In this document: positions 41,106 through 49,906 of the stretch, piece by piece
How positions within the stretch are numbered: the stretch's first letter is position 1
How the letters are laid out: every line of letters starts with the position of its first letter
Assembly (NCBI GenBank): GCA_020160755.1
Contig: JAIUPN010000012.1
Span: 84,949 to 148,948, forward strand
Origin: Pseudomonadota bacterium
GTDB taxonomy: Bacteria > Pseudomonadota > Alphaproteobacteria > Sphingomonadales > Sphingomonadaceae
Direction: 5' to 3'
DNA: 64,000 nucleotides
Notes under the pieces: generated by a model
What the model was told of the DNA's origin: nothing
Databases searched by the model: none
The model's input: only the letters and a program-made list of their open reading frames with translations
Translations under genes and position numbers: made by a program

Positions 41106-41504
41106 TCAGCGGGCAATCGCCGCAATCGCGTCGGTGGCCGCCACCGCGCCGCTGATCCACAGAAACGGCAGCGTCAGTGCCGCGACCCACAGGCGGCGGA
41201 CATCGCGGCGGAAGCGTGCGTGGAGGCCCCAGCTGGCGAGCGCCTGGCGGCTGAGGCGATACCAGCGGCGTTCGGTCGAACGCGCGACGGGCAGCGCCAG
41301 CGCCAGCAACATGACCAGCGCAACGACGATGAGGGCTGAGGGCGCGCCGGCGGCGATCGCGCCCATGACGAGCCAGACCTGGAGGGCGGCAAAGGCGAGG
41401 AGGGCGGTTGCGGCGTGCCAGGTCATTCGGCGGCCGAGACTCCGTGCCGGCGGCACGCTGACTGCCGTGCGCCTCCACAGGCGCGGTCCGAATGCTGATG
41501 CCAT
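41106..41504 (-). CDS. Hypothetical membrane protein, 132 aa
   Basis: A 132-residue protein with an Arg-rich N-terminus, two adjacent hydrophobic spans (ALLAFAALQVWLVMGAIAAG and ALIVVALVMLLALALPVA), a basic cytosolic stretch, and a last span LWVAALTLPFLWISGAVAAT. I recognise no family. It ends 48 bases upstream of pmbA in the same direction and may be co-transcribed with it. Confidence 0.6.
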   Translation of the reverse strand: MASAFGPRLWRRTAVSVPPARSLGRRMTWHAATALLAFAALQVWLVMGAIAAGAPSALIVVALVMLLALALPVARSTERRWYRLSRQALASWGLHARFRRDVRRLWVAALTLPFLWISGAVAATDAIAAIAR

Positions 41505-41801
41505 GTTACAGCCCCCTTAGGCCGGCGATTCCCAGAACCGCACGTTTTGCCCCAAAAATTCCCAAGTCAAGACAGGTTGCCATCGATTCGTTAATTTTTG
41601 CACTCAACTCGGCGCGGATTCGCAACCAAATCGCGCCGGGCCGCGAAATTGCTGCAAGAACGGCGATATTGATCGCCTTACCGGCTCACAATTGCGGTCA
41701 ATGGTCGAGGCGGGTGGGCGGTTGGTCGACTTGCTTCCGGCCCCGGCGGCGCTAGCATCTACGCGAAATCCATCCATTTCAGGAAACCGGGGAAATCAAA
41801 C
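41505..41801. other. 297-base divergent intergenic region with three GANTC sites
   Basis: No gene is seen. It is A+T-richer than its surroundings and holds GATTC at 41527, 41585 and 41617. A promoter candidate for the S9 peptidase is TTGCTT (41731-41736), 16 bases, TAGCAT (41753-41758), giving a leader of about 37 bases. Confidence 0.55.
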
Positions 41802-43739
41802 ATGCGTCATCTCGCCGTTCTGGCCGCCCTTGTCTTGCCCTTGGCACCCGCGCTGGCTGCGGGGGAAGATGCGCCGGCCGTCGAACCGAAGCCCGCCGCG
41901 CTGGTCGCCGACGGTGTGCCCGCGGTCCCCGCGGCGCTGGCGGCGGCGACCCGGCCCTATCTCGAATATCGCACCGCGGCCTTTGTGGGCTGGAACCCGG
42001 CCGACCGGTCGATGCTCATCGCGACGCGTTTCGGCAACACCGCCCAGCTTCACCGCGTCGCGCGGCCGCTCGGCGCGCGCGAGCAACTGACCTTCGAGGC
42101 CGAACCGGTTTCGCACGGGCGCTGGTCGCCCGGCGCCGGCGACCTGATGCTGGTCGAAAAGGACATCGGGGGCAGCGAATTCTATCAGATTTTCGCGATG
42201 AAGGACGGCCGGCTGGCGATGCTGACCGACGGCAGGAGCCGCAATTCATTCGACGCGTGGAGCAAGGACGGCAGCCTGATCGCTTTCACCTCGACCCGCC
42301 GCAACGGCCGCGACAATGATATCTATGTCATGGACCCGCGCGATCCCGCATCGGCGCGGCTGGCCGGGCAGGTGGACAGCAACGGCTGGTCGGTTGCCGC
42401 CTTCGCGCCCGACAAAAGCTGGCTTCTCGTCACACGGTCGGCGTCGGTCGAAAAGACCGACCTGTTCCGCCTCGACCTCGCGAGCGGAAAGATGGCGCCG
42501 ATCGGCGACCACCGAAAGAAAACGGCCTTCAGCGGCGCGTCCTTTGCGCCCGACGGCACGATCTGGGTGACAAGCGACGGCGATGGCGACGTCCAGCGCC
42601 TCGGCACGCTCGACCCCGCGACCGGCAAGTTCACGCCGCGCGGCCCGGCGGAAAAATGGGATGTCGAGGCATTCGATATTTCGGGCGACGGGCGCTTTGT
42701 CGCCTATGCGGTCAACGAGGCGGGGGTGAGCCGGCTGCGCGTGCTCGACGTCGCGAGCGGGCGTGCGCGGACGGTCGACGCGCTGCCCGCGGGCGTCATC
42801 GGGCATATCGATATTGCGCCGTGGGGCGCGATCGGAATCGGTTTTACGTCGGCGCGCAGTGCGGCCGATGCTTACAGCATCGACCCTGAAACGCTTGCCG
42901 TGACGCGCTGGACAAAGAGCGAGACCGGCGGGCTGGATGTCGCGCGCAACGTCGAACCCGAGCTGGTCAGCATCAAGAGCTTCGACGGCACTGCGATGTC
43001 GGGCTTCCTCTATCGCCCCGATCCCGCGAAATTTCCGGGCAAACGGCCGCTGATCATGCACGTCCATGGTGGGCCCGAAAGCCAGTGGCGCCCCGAATAT
43101 CTCGGCAGCACCAATTATATCGTCAATGAATTGGGGGTCGCCTATTTCTATCCGAACGTCCGCGGCTCGACCGGTTATGGCAAGCGCTTCGTCGGGCTCG
43201 ACAACGGGCCGTTCAAGCGCGAGGACAGCGTCAAGGACATGGGGGTGTTCCTCGATGTCCTTGCAAAGGATCCGCGGCTCGACGCGTCGCGCTTCGGCCT
43301 GACCGGGCGCAGCTATGGCGGATATATGTGCTATGCCGCCGCGACGCATTTCGCCGACAAGCTGCGCGCGAACCTGTGCGTCGTCGCCATCTCCGACTTT
43401 GTGACCTTCCTCGAGAACACGCAGGAATATCGCCGCGACCTGCGCCGCGTCGAATATGGCGACGAGCGCGATCCCGCGCAGCGCAAGAAGCTCAAGGAAA
43501 TCTCGCCGCTCACGCGCGTTGCCGACATCCGCAAGCCGCTGTTTGTCGTCACCGGCGCCAACGACCCGCGCGTGCCCGCGTCCGAGGCCGATCAGGTCGT
43601 GGCTGCGGTGCGCAAGGGCGGCGGCACCGCCTGGCATCTGGTGGCGACGAACGAGGGGCATCAGTGGGGCAAGAAAGAGAATGTGGACTACATATTCTGG
43701 TCGTCGCTGTTCTTCTGGCAGACCTATCTGCTGAACTGA
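41802..43739 (+). CDS. Exported S9 family prolyl oligopeptidase-like peptidase
   Basis: 645 residues with a signal peptide MRHLAVLAALVLPLAPALA. A propeller region with TolB-like repeats (RNSFDAWSKDGSLIAFTS and similar) precedes an alpha/beta hydrolase domain with catalytic Ser504 in TGRSYGGYM, Asp588 in GANDPRVP and His620 in NEGHQW. This is the acylaminoacyl-peptidase/DPP-IV-like S9 group. It likely degrades peptides in the periplasm. It is monocistronic with its own promoter. Confidence 0.92.
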   Translation: MRHLAVLAALVLPLAPALAAGEDAPAVEPKPAALVADGVPAVPAALAAATRPYLEYRTAAFVGWNPADRSMLIATRFGNTAQLHRVARPLGAREQLTFEAEPVSHGRWSPGAGDLMLVEKDIGGSEFYQIFAMKDGRLAMLTDGRSRNSFDAWSKDGSLIAFTSTRRNGRDNDIYVMDPRDPASARLAGQVDSNGWSVAAFAPDKSWLLVTRSASVEKTDLFRLDLASGKMAPIGDHRKKTAFSGASFAPDGTIWVTSDGDGDVQRLGTLDPATGKFTPRGPAEKWDVEAFDISGDGRFVAYAVNEAGVSRLRVLDVASGRARTVDALPAGVIGHIDIAPWGAIGIGFTSARSAADAYSIDPETLAVTRWTKSETGGLDVARNVEPELVSIKSFDGTAMSGFLYRPDPAKFPGKRPLIMHVHGGPESQWRPEYLGSTNYIVNELGVAYFYPNVRGSTGYGKRFVGLDNGPFKREDSVKDMGVFLDVLAKDPRLDASRFGLTGRSYGGYMCYAAATHFADKLRANLCVVAISDFVTFLENTQEYRRDLRRVEYGDERDPAQRKKLKEISPLTRVADIRKPLFVVTGANDPRVPASEADQVVAAVRKGGGTAWHLVATNEGHQWGKKENVDYIFWSSLFFWQTYLLN

Positions 43740-43810
43740 CGGCGCGCGTCACCCCGCACGCGGTCGCGCGGCGGGGAACGACGCGCGCGGGCGCGCGCCG
43801 GAAAGCCGGG

Positions 43811-44413
43811 TCAGTTCTTCGGCGGAACCGGCAGGTCGGCCGCGTCGGCTTCGTGAGGCGCGGTTGGGGCGGGCGCCTGTCCGCTGGCCTGACGTTCGAG
43901 TTCCTCGGCCGCCTTCTGGCGTTCTGCGAGCGCGCGTTCCTCGGCGACCACGGCGGCTTCGACTTCGTCCGCCGCTGCGTCAATGCCCGCGATGCGCTTG
44001 GCGCGCTCGTCGGCGATCATCGCCTGCCAGTCGGTCTTGTCGGCCGCCTTGCGTTCGGCCTTCGCCCCCGCAACGAGCGCCTGCGTGCAGCCGGTGAAGC
44101 CGCCAAGGCCGGTCGGCGAGCAGCTGTCGGTGCCGAAACGGCCGACGCGTTCGAGCGCGACGACCTTGTTCGCCCACGCTTCGTTGCGCACGTCGAGCGG
44201 ATTGCCGCGGAGCATCGGCGGGACGCGGTAGCGTTCGGTTTCGGGCAGACGGTTACACACGACGATTTCGTCGGGGCTCGACTGTTCGCACTTGTCGTTG
44301 CCATAGACGATGACCTGGTTGATCTTTTCGGCATCCACCGACTGCTGCGCCGCGGCGGGCATGGCGGCGGCGGCGCCGGCAAGGATCAGCGCGAACAGGG
44401 GGAGGCGGGTCAT
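43811..44413 (-). CDS. Exported hypothetical protein with Ala/Glu-rich coiled tail
   Basis: 200 residues from ATG 44413 with a clear signal peptide (MTRLPLFALILAGAAAAMPA). The middle has four cysteines in SSPDEIVVCNRLPETERYRV, NDKCEQ and FGTDSCSPTGLGGFTGC. The last 70 residues are rich in Ala and Glu and probably form a helix or coiled coil. I recall similar proteins in other sphingomonads but no function. It is convergent with the S9 peptidase. Confidence 0.72.
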   Translation of the reverse strand: MTRLPLFALILAGAAAAMPAAAQQSVDAEKINQVIVYGNDKCEQSSPDEIVVCNRLPETERYRVPPMLRGNPLDVRNEAWANKVVALERVGRFGTDSCSPTGLGGFTGCTQALVAGAKAERKAADKTDWQAMIADERAKRIAGIDAAADEVEAAVVAEERALAERQKAAEELERQASGQAPAPTAPHEADAADLPVPPKN

Positions 44414-44488
44414 CGGATTTTCCTTTGTCGTTTCAGGCGGCATGGCAGCCCCTGTCTGCATCCGTCATGAACGGCGACGGCTACTCTA

Positions 44489-45004
44489 TCAGATACGTTT
44501 CGACAGCGCGATGGCTGCACGGCAACCGGCGCGGATAGCGAAGCTGAGGACCGGGTAGCCGGGGGCGCTTTCGGCCCCTGCCGCCAATGCGGCTTCCTTG
44601 TGCTCCAGCTCTTCGGCGCGGAATTCGTCGACCGCGGCGCTCAGCTCGGGGTCGCTGTCGCCCAGTTCGTCGAGCTGGTGCCGGTAGTGGCGGTCGATCT
44701 CGGTCTCGACGGCGGCGGTGCACGCCATGGCGGCGCGCGGCCCCATCGCGGCGGTGACGGCGCCGAGCGCGAAGCCCGCGACCTTCCAGACGGGCTGGAG
44801 CGCGGTCGGGCGCACGCCGCGCGTCGCGATCATGTCGTCGAAGAATTTGCGGTGCCGCTCTTCCTGCTCCGCCATATGCGCGATCTCGCGCGCCATCGGA
44901 TGGCGGTCGCCCATCACCGCGAGCTGGCCGGCGTAGATGCGCGTCGCGCCATATTCGCCAGCCTGATCGACGCGGATCATCGATGCGGTGCGCTTATTCG
45001 TCAT
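44489..45004 (-). CDS. coq7: Demethoxyubiquinone hydroxylase, Coq7 family
   Basis: 171 residues from ATG 45004. A ferritin-like diiron fold is shown by AGEYGATRIYAGQL (Glu ligand), MAEQEERHRKFFDD (ExxH), VETEIDRHYRHQLDEL (Glu) and EELEHKEAALAAG (ExxH). It hydroxylates demethoxyubiquinone in ubiquinone synthesis. Its ATG overlaps the dsbB stop (ATGA). The pairing links quinone supply with DsbB, which reduces quinone during disulfide formation. Confidence 0.93.
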   Translation of the reverse strand: MTNKRTASMIRVDQAGEYGATRIYAGQLAVMGDRHPMAREIAHMAEQEERHRKFFDDMIATRGVRPTALQPVWKVAGFALGAVTAAMGPRAAMACTAAVETEIDRHYRHQLDELGDSDPELSAAVDEFRAEELEHKEAALAAGAESAPGYPVLSFAIRAGCRAAIALSKRI

Positions 45005-45483
45005 ACCGCAGATGTGGTCTTCCGGCGCAGCAAGGTCAAGACAAGTGCCGCGGCGCCGAGTGAGAAGATGGCGTTGAAACCCGCGAGCGAAATGCCGAAG
45101 AGCGTCCATTGTGCGGTGTCGCAGCGGATCAGCGGCGCGTTCATGATCGAATCGAGCGACACCGGGCCGGCACTGCCGGTCGCGCAGGTGGTGACGCCTT
45201 CCCAGAAGCCATATTCGACCCCGGCGTGGAAGATGCCGATCGCGCCGCTGATCGCGATGGCGATGGCGGCGAGCAGGGTGAGCGCGCGCATCGCCTTGTC
45301 GTTGCGGCGGAGCAGCAGCGCGAGCAGCGCCAGCACGATCGCCGCCTGATGCGGCCAGCGCTGCCAGTAGCACATCTCGCACGGGTGCAGCCCGAAGCCA
45401 TATTGCGACACGAGCGCGCCGCCGTAGAGAAGGAGCGGCGCAAGAAATGCGACGACGGGCGCGGAAAGCCGCGAGTTCAGCAT
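45001..45483 (-). CDS. dsbB: Disulfide bond formation protein B
   Basis: 160 residues from ATG 45483 with four hydrophobic spans. The periplasmic cysteine pairs are Cys35/Cys38 in HPCEMCYWQRWPH and Cys100/Cys121 in the second loop. It reoxidises a periplasmic DsbA-type oxidase and passes electrons to ubiquinone. It sits 13 bases after ctpA and overlaps coq7. The frame continues upstream into ctpA but the chosen ATG matches the family start. Confidence 0.92.
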   Translation of the reverse strand: MLNSRLSAPVVAFLAPLLLYGGALVSQYGFGLHPCEMCYWQRWPHQAAIVLALLALLLRRNDKAMRALTLLAAIAIAISGAIGIFHAGVEYGFWEGVTTCATGSAGPVSLDSIMNAPLIRCDTAQWTLFGISLAGFNAIFSLGAAALVLTLLRRKTTSAV

Positions 45484-45496
45484 CCCGGATGATCCC

Positions 45497-46903
45497 TCAG
45501 TTGCGCGCGGTCGGTTTGGCAGCGGGCTTGGCCGGCGGCTTGCCGCCCTGCGCCATGCGCGGGGCGCCCGGGTTGATCCGCCCGATCGTCTGCAACGCAT
45601 AGTGGAGCTGGAAGTCCTCGATGCCCTTCGCCTTCAGGTCGGCGGCGCTTGCGGTGAAGCGCGGGTCGGCCTTTTCGTCCTTTTCGAGCAGGCTGTTGTC
45701 GACCTTCTTCTCGTTGACGAGGTGACGGCGCAGATCGCTTTCGCGGAACTTGGGCCGCGACGCATAATCGGGGTCCGACAGCTGCGGCACGCGGATATCG
45801 GGTTCGATCCCGCCTTCCTGCACGCTGCGTCCCGACGGGGTGAAATAGCGCGCTGTGGTCAGGCGGAGCGCAGTGGTGTCGGTCAGCGGCAAAACCGTCT
45901 GCACCGATCCCTTGCCGAAACTGCGTTCGCCCATCACGACCGCGCGGTGCTGGTCCTGCAAGGCGCCCGCGACGATTTCGGAAGCCGAGGCCGATCCCGA
46001 GTCGATCAGCACCACGACCGGCGCGCCGCCGGCGAGGTCGCCGGGTTCAGCGAAATAGCGTTCGATATCGCCCTTCTTGCGGCCGCGTTGCGAAACAATC
46101 TCGCCGCGTTCGAGGAACAGGTCGCTGATCCCGACGGCTTCGTCGAGCAGCCCGCCGGGGTTCGAGCGGAGATCGAGGATCCAGCCGCGCGGTTTCTTGC
46201 CGAGCGATTTTTCGACCGCCATCATTGCGGCCTTGAGGTCGGTGGTCGCATCGGCCGAGAAGCTGGAAACGGTGAGCACGCCGACGTCGCCGCTGACTTC
46301 CCACTTCACGGGCTTCAGGTCGATGATCTCGCGCGTCAGCGACAGTTCGATCGGCTTGTCCTGCCCTTCGCGCACGACGGTGATGTCGATCTTGGTGCCG
46401 GGTTTACCGCGCATCTGTTCGACGGCCTCGTCGAGCGTCATCCCGAAGATGAGTTCCTTGTTGATGTGGGTGATATAGTCGCCCGCCTTGATCCCCGCCT
46501 TTGCGGCCGGGGTGTCCGCGGTCGGCGCGATCACCTTGACGACGCCGTCTTCCATCGTGACCGAGAGGCCGAGCCCGCCATATTCGCCATCGGTCTGCGT
46601 GCGCAGGTTGGAAAAGCCGCGCGCGTCGAGATAGCCCGAATGCGGGTCAAGGCTGGCAAGCATCCCGTTGATCGCGCCTTCGATCAGCTTCGAATCGTCG
46701 ACGGGTTCGACATAGTTCGACTTCACTTCAAGGTAGACGTCCATGAAGCGCGAAATTTCTTCCTGCGTCTTCGAATCGACGGTCGCCATCGCACCGGTGG
46801 CAAGCGGGACGAGCGCGAGCGTCGAGAGCGCGGCAGCGCCCTGCCACAAGGCAAAGCGGCGCTTCGGGGAAGGGGCGATTCTGGTCGAGTCGGTCATCTG
46901 CAT
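45497..46903 (-). CDS. ctpA: Carboxy-terminal processing peptidase, S41
   Basis: 468 residues. A signal anchor (LWQGAAALSTLALVPLATG) is followed by a PDZ domain (GGLGLSVTMEDGVVKVIAP) and the protease core. The dyad is Ser306 in DSGSASASEIVAGAL and Lys331 in GERSFGKGSVQ, 25 apart as in CtpB. An alanine/proline tail ends the protein. It trims C-termini of envelope proteins. It follows the EnvC-like gene by 127 bases, a common pairing of peptidoglycan-remodelling genes. Confidence 0.94.
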   Translation of the reverse strand: MQMTDSTRIAPSPKRRFALWQGAAALSTLALVPLATGAMATVDSKTQEEISRFMDVYLEVKSNYVEPVDDSKLIEGAINGMLASLDPHSGYLDARGFSNLRTQTDGEYGGLGLSVTMEDGVVKVIAPTADTPAAKAGIKAGDYITHINKELIFGMTLDEAVEQMRGKPGTKIDITVVREGQDKPIELSLTREIIDLKPVKWEVSGDVGVLTVSSFSADATTDLKAAMMAVEKSLGKKPRGWILDLRSNPGGLLDEAVGISDLFLERGEIVSQRGRKKGDIERYFAEPGDLAGGAPVVVLIDSGSASASEIVAGALQDQHRAVVMGERSFGKGSVQTVLPLTDTTALRLTTARYFTPSGRSVQEGGIEPDIRVPQLSDPDYASRPKFRESDLRRHLVNEKKVDNSLLEKDEKADPRFTASAADLKAKGIEDFQLHYALQTIGRINPGAPRMAQGGKPPAKPAAKPTARN

Positions 46904-47030
46904 CTTTCACTCAGGCGAGAGCAAGCGCGCCTTATAATCCCCGGCGCGCCATCCTCCTACGCAATTCTGCGGGCGTCAAGCGGTGCATCGCGATACAGGA
47001 TGGTGCCATAATGGGCGACTAACCGGCAGA

Positions 47031-48245
47031 TCAGCCGATCATCGCGACAATATCGACGGGGTGTCCGGCGCGGCGGAGCTCGACGGTGATGCGGCTGTCG
47101 TCCGACCCCGCGCGGCCGACCGGGGCCCCGGCGTCGAGCGTGTCGCCGACCCCGACCGACAGCGCGATCATTCCGGTGAGCAGCGAGACCCAGCCGCCGC
47201 CATGGTCGATGATCACGATCTTGCCATAGCCGCGATAATCGCCCGCAAAACCGACACGGCCGGGCGCGGGCGCGACAACCTGTCCGCCCGGACGCGCCGC
47301 GATCGTGACGCCGCGCGATCGCACCCCGCTTTCATTGACCTCGCCGAGCCCCGCGACGATGCGCCCGACGACGGGCAGGCGGTACGCGCCGCGCGCCAGC
47401 TCGGCTTCGGCGGCTGCGGGCGGCGCGGCGGCGGTCACGCTGCCCTGGGGATTGCGCGGGCGCGGCAGCGGTCCCGCGAGCTGCGCGAGTTCAGCGCGCA
47501 CCGCGCCATCGGCTTCAAGGCTGTCCATCAGCTCGACGATATCGCGCGCCTTTTCGCCAAGCCCCAGCGCGCGGTCGGCTTCGAGCTGCGCGCTGCTCAT
47601 CAGCTCGCGCGAGCGCAGCCGCCCTTCGTTTTCGAGCCGGGTCAGCGCGTCGCGTCGCGCGGCGAGTTGCGCCTTGCTCGACGACAGCGCTTTCAGCGCC
47701 ACCGCCTGCTGGCGCCGCGTCGTGTCGAGCAAGGTCAGTTCGCGGCGGACCCCGGCGGTGCGGCGTTCGATCACCGGCATCGCGGCGTCGATCACCGCGC
47801 GCGCGTGCACCATGTCCGACAGCGATCCCGGCTGCGCGAGCACGCTGACCGGTGGCTGGCGGCTCAATTGCTGAAGCGAGGCGGCGAGTTCGAGCAGCGG
47901 CTGCTGCTGCCGGGCAAGCTGCGCGCGCTGCGCCGACAGGCGGCGGCTGACGAGCGCGACGCGTGTCTCTCCGGCGCTGATATCGGCCTCGGCCGACTGG
48001 ATGCGCGCGGCGAGCGCGGCGCTGCGTTTCTGCAGCCTGTCGGCTTCGCTGCTCGCAGCCAAAGCCTGTTTTTCGAGCATGGCGCTGCGCGCCATCGCCG
48101 ACGCCGACTGCTGCTTTGCGTCGATCAGTTGCGCACGCTCGCGCGCGGCGATCGCCCGCGGGTCGAAGATGTCGCTCTGCGCCAGCGCCAGTGCGCCACC
48201 GGCAAAGGCCGCCGCGAAGGCGAGGGCGACGAACGCGCGCCTCAC
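47031..48245 (-). CDS. EnvC-like LytM-domain protein, degenerate M23
   Basis: 404 residues from GTG 48245, overlapping the rlmH stop. A signal peptide (FVALAFAAAFAGGALALAQ) leads into about 230 residues of heptad-rich coiled coil and a C-terminal LytM/M23 domain (APGRVGFAGDYRGYGKIVII). The zinc ligands are missing: the HxxxD His is absent and HLH is replaced by RITVEL. It probably activates cell-division amidases like EnvC and does not cleave peptidoglycan itself. Confidence 0.88.
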   Translation of the reverse strand: MRRAFVALAFAAAFAGGALALAQSDIFDPRAIAARERAQLIDAKQQSASAMARSAMLEKQALAASSEADRLQKRSAALAARIQSAEADISAGETRVALVSRRLSAQRAQLARQQQPLLELAASLQQLSRQPPVSVLAQPGSLSDMVHARAVIDAAMPVIERRTAGVRRELTLLDTTRRQQAVALKALSSSKAQLAARRDALTRLENEGRLRSRELMSSAQLEADRALGLGEKARDIVELMDSLEADGAVRAELAQLAGPLPRPRNPQGSVTAAAPPAAAEAELARGAYRLPVVGRIVAGLGEVNESGVRSRGVTIAARPGGQVVAPAPGRVGFAGDYRGYGKIVIIDHGGGWVSLLTGMIALSVGVGDTLDAGAPVGRAGSDDSRITVELRRAGHPVDIVAMIG

Positions 48246-48670
48246 TGGCGGCCCTCGCGGTGATAGGGGTGGCCGGCGACGATGCTCGTCGCGCGCCACA
48301 ATTGCTCGGCGAGCATCGCGCGCGCCATCAGGTGCGGCCAGGTCGCGCGGCCGAAGGCGATGACCTTGTCGGCGCCTTCGCGCTCTTCGGGCGTGAAACC
48401 GTCGGCGGCGCCGAGGCAGAAGCGCGCCTCGCGCACCCCGCCGTCGCGCCATTTTTCCAGCAATCTGGCAAATTCGAGCGACGACATCTGGTCGCCGCCC
48501 TCGTCGAGCAGGATGGTGCGGCTATTCTCTGCCGCAGCGGGCAAACGGCCGCCCGTATCGGGAAGTTCCGAAATCTTCTGCGCCCAGGTCACGCGCTTCA
48601 TATAGCGCTCGACCAGTTCGGCCTCGGGTCCGCGCCCGATGCGCCCGCGCGCGATGATGTGCAGCAACAT
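48242..48670 (-). CDS. rlmH: 23S rRNA pseudouridine-1915 N3-methyltransferase
   Basis: 142 residues from ATG 48670 (MLLHIIARGRIG). SPOUT-fold marks are ILLDEGGDQMSSLEFARLL and FCLGAADGFTPEEREGADKV, the knotted SAM site, with a PHLMARAMLAEQLWRATSI end and YHREG tail as in E. coli YbeA. It follows rsfS, as in many bacteria, and is separated from it by a large palindrome. Confidence 0.95.
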   Translation of the reverse strand: MLLHIIARGRIGRGPEAELVERYMKRVTWAQKISELPDTGGRLPAAAENSRTILLDEGGDQMSSLEFARLLEKWRDGGVREARFCLGAADGFTPEEREGADKVIAFGRATWPHLMARAMLAEQLWRATSIVAGHPYHREGRQ

Positions 48671-48694
48671 GACGTTTTCATTCACCTTCGGTGA

Positions 48695-48781
48695 AAGCGG
48701 CACCAGCCCGCTCCGCCACCCGGCCTCCCCGACGATAGTAGCCTGTGGGAGGCCGGGTGGCGGAGCGGGCTGGTGCCGCTT
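48695..48781. repeat. Long intergenic hairpin, dispersed palindrome copy 2
   Basis: Perfect 35-base arms (48695-48729 and 48747-48781) flank a 17-base loop. The core CCACCCGGCCTCCC is shared with the palindrome at 12042-12118; differences between copies are matched on both arms. It is located between rsfS and rlmH. A second small hairpin (TCTGTTCGG/CCGAACAGA) directly follows. Confidence 0.88.
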
Positions 48782-48815
48782 CTGTTCGGGCTCTAGGCCG
48801 AACAGAACAAAACCG

Positions 48816-49247
48816 TCAATTCGCTGCTGCAACCGGCGGCGCGTCGCCGAACGACCACATGCGCTCGAGGTTGTAGAAGCTACGCACCTCGGGACGGAAG
48901 AGGTGGACGATGACGTCGCCCGCATCGAGCAGCACCCAATCGGCGTTGGGCAGCCCTTCGACGCGAACGCTGCGGCCCGCTTCCTGCTTGATCCGCTGCG
49001 CCAGTTTCTCGGCGATCGCCGAGACATGACGCGTCGAGCGGCCGCTCGCGATCACCATATGGTCGGCGATGCTGCTTTTGCCGGCAAGCGGGATGGAGAT
49101 GGTTTCCTGGGCCTGGTCCTCGTCCAGCTGGTGGAGGATCAGCGCGTGGAGCGCGTCCACGCTGTCATTGGCGGGTGCGGCGCCGGAGGCGGCCCCCTGG
49201 GTGGCGGAGATCAAATGCGTCCTTTCCTGTTCGGTTCCACCAGCCAT
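48816..49247 (-). CDS. rsfS: Ribosome silencing factor
   Basis: 143 residues of the RsfS/YbeB family. The core has ISIPLAGKSSIADHMVIASG, STRHVSAIAEKLAQRIKQ and DWVLLDAGDVIVHLF, with the W-x-L-x-D-x-G-D-x-x-V-H family signature. It binds L14 and blocks subunit joining during starvation. The start overlaps the 3' end of nadD, the usual bacterial order. Confidence 0.95.
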   Translation of the reverse strand: MAGGTEQERTHLISATQGAASGAAPANDSVDALHALILHQLDEDQAQETISIPLAGKSSIADHMVIASGRSTRHVSAIAEKLAQRIKQEAGRSVRVEGLPNADWVLLDAGDVIVHLFRPEVRSFYNLERMWSFGDAPPVAAAN

Positions 49248-49906
49248 GAACGCGTCAGCGGGTCGCGCAGGGCGCGGCCTTCATAGCGTTCGAACCAGCG
49301 GGGGTTGGCCTGCCGTATCGCAGTTGCGGATCGCACATCGGGCGAAAATCGCAGGAACACGAGGGCGGGCGGTCTCCAGTCTGTCCAATGCTTCTTCTGG
49401 TCTGCGGGCCGGACAAATCGCCGCAGCCATCCCATCGCACGTCTTGCATGGGCACGGTCGTTATAGCCCGGACGCGCGATAACCGCAATCGGCATGAGTC
49501 GGGCAATCCCCCGCCAGTCGCGCCACTGGGGCAACTGGACCAGATTGTCGGCGCCCATGATCCAGATGAACTGGCGATCGGGGTAGCGGCGGACGAGCTT
49601 TTTGAGCGTGTCGATCGTGTAGCGGGTGCCCAGTTCGGCCTCGATGGCGGTGGCGCGGATCGGCGACCGCCGCGCCGCCCGCTGCGCCGAACCGAGCCGC
49701 GCCGGGAGCGAGGCCATTCCCGCTTTGGGCTTCAGCGGATTGCCCGGCGAGACGAGCCACCACAGTTCGTCGAGGCCCAGAGCGTCGATCGCATTCAGGC
49801 TGATCGCGCGGTGTCCGCCATGCGCGGGGTTGAAGCTGCCGCCGAGGAGGCCGGTGGGGATGCGCCGCGTCAGGGCCGGACCTGTCCCGTGCCGCGCACC
49901 AGCCAT
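49211..49906 (-). CDS. nadD: Nicotinate-nucleotide adenylyltransferase
   Basis: 231 residues. The nucleotidyltransferase start TGLLGGSFNPAHGGHRAISL contains the (H/T)xGH motif as HGGH. LWWLVSPGNPLK is the acceptor-binding loop, and SPDVRSATAIR gives the C-terminal SxTxxR. It makes deamido-NAD from nicotinate mononucleotide and ATP. It overlaps the end of proA by 37 bases and rsfS by 37 bases. Confidence 0.94.
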   Translation of the reverse strand: MAGARHGTGPALTRRIPTGLLGGSFNPAHGGHRAISLNAIDALGLDELWWLVSPGNPLKPKAGMASLPARLGSAQRAARRSPIRATAIEAELGTRYTIDTLKKLVRRYPDRQFIWIMGADNLVQLPQWRDWRGIARLMPIAVIARPGYNDRAHARRAMGWLRRFVRPADQKKHWTDWRPPALVFLRFSPDVRSATAIRQANPRWFERYEGRALRDPLTRSWLVEPNRKGRI

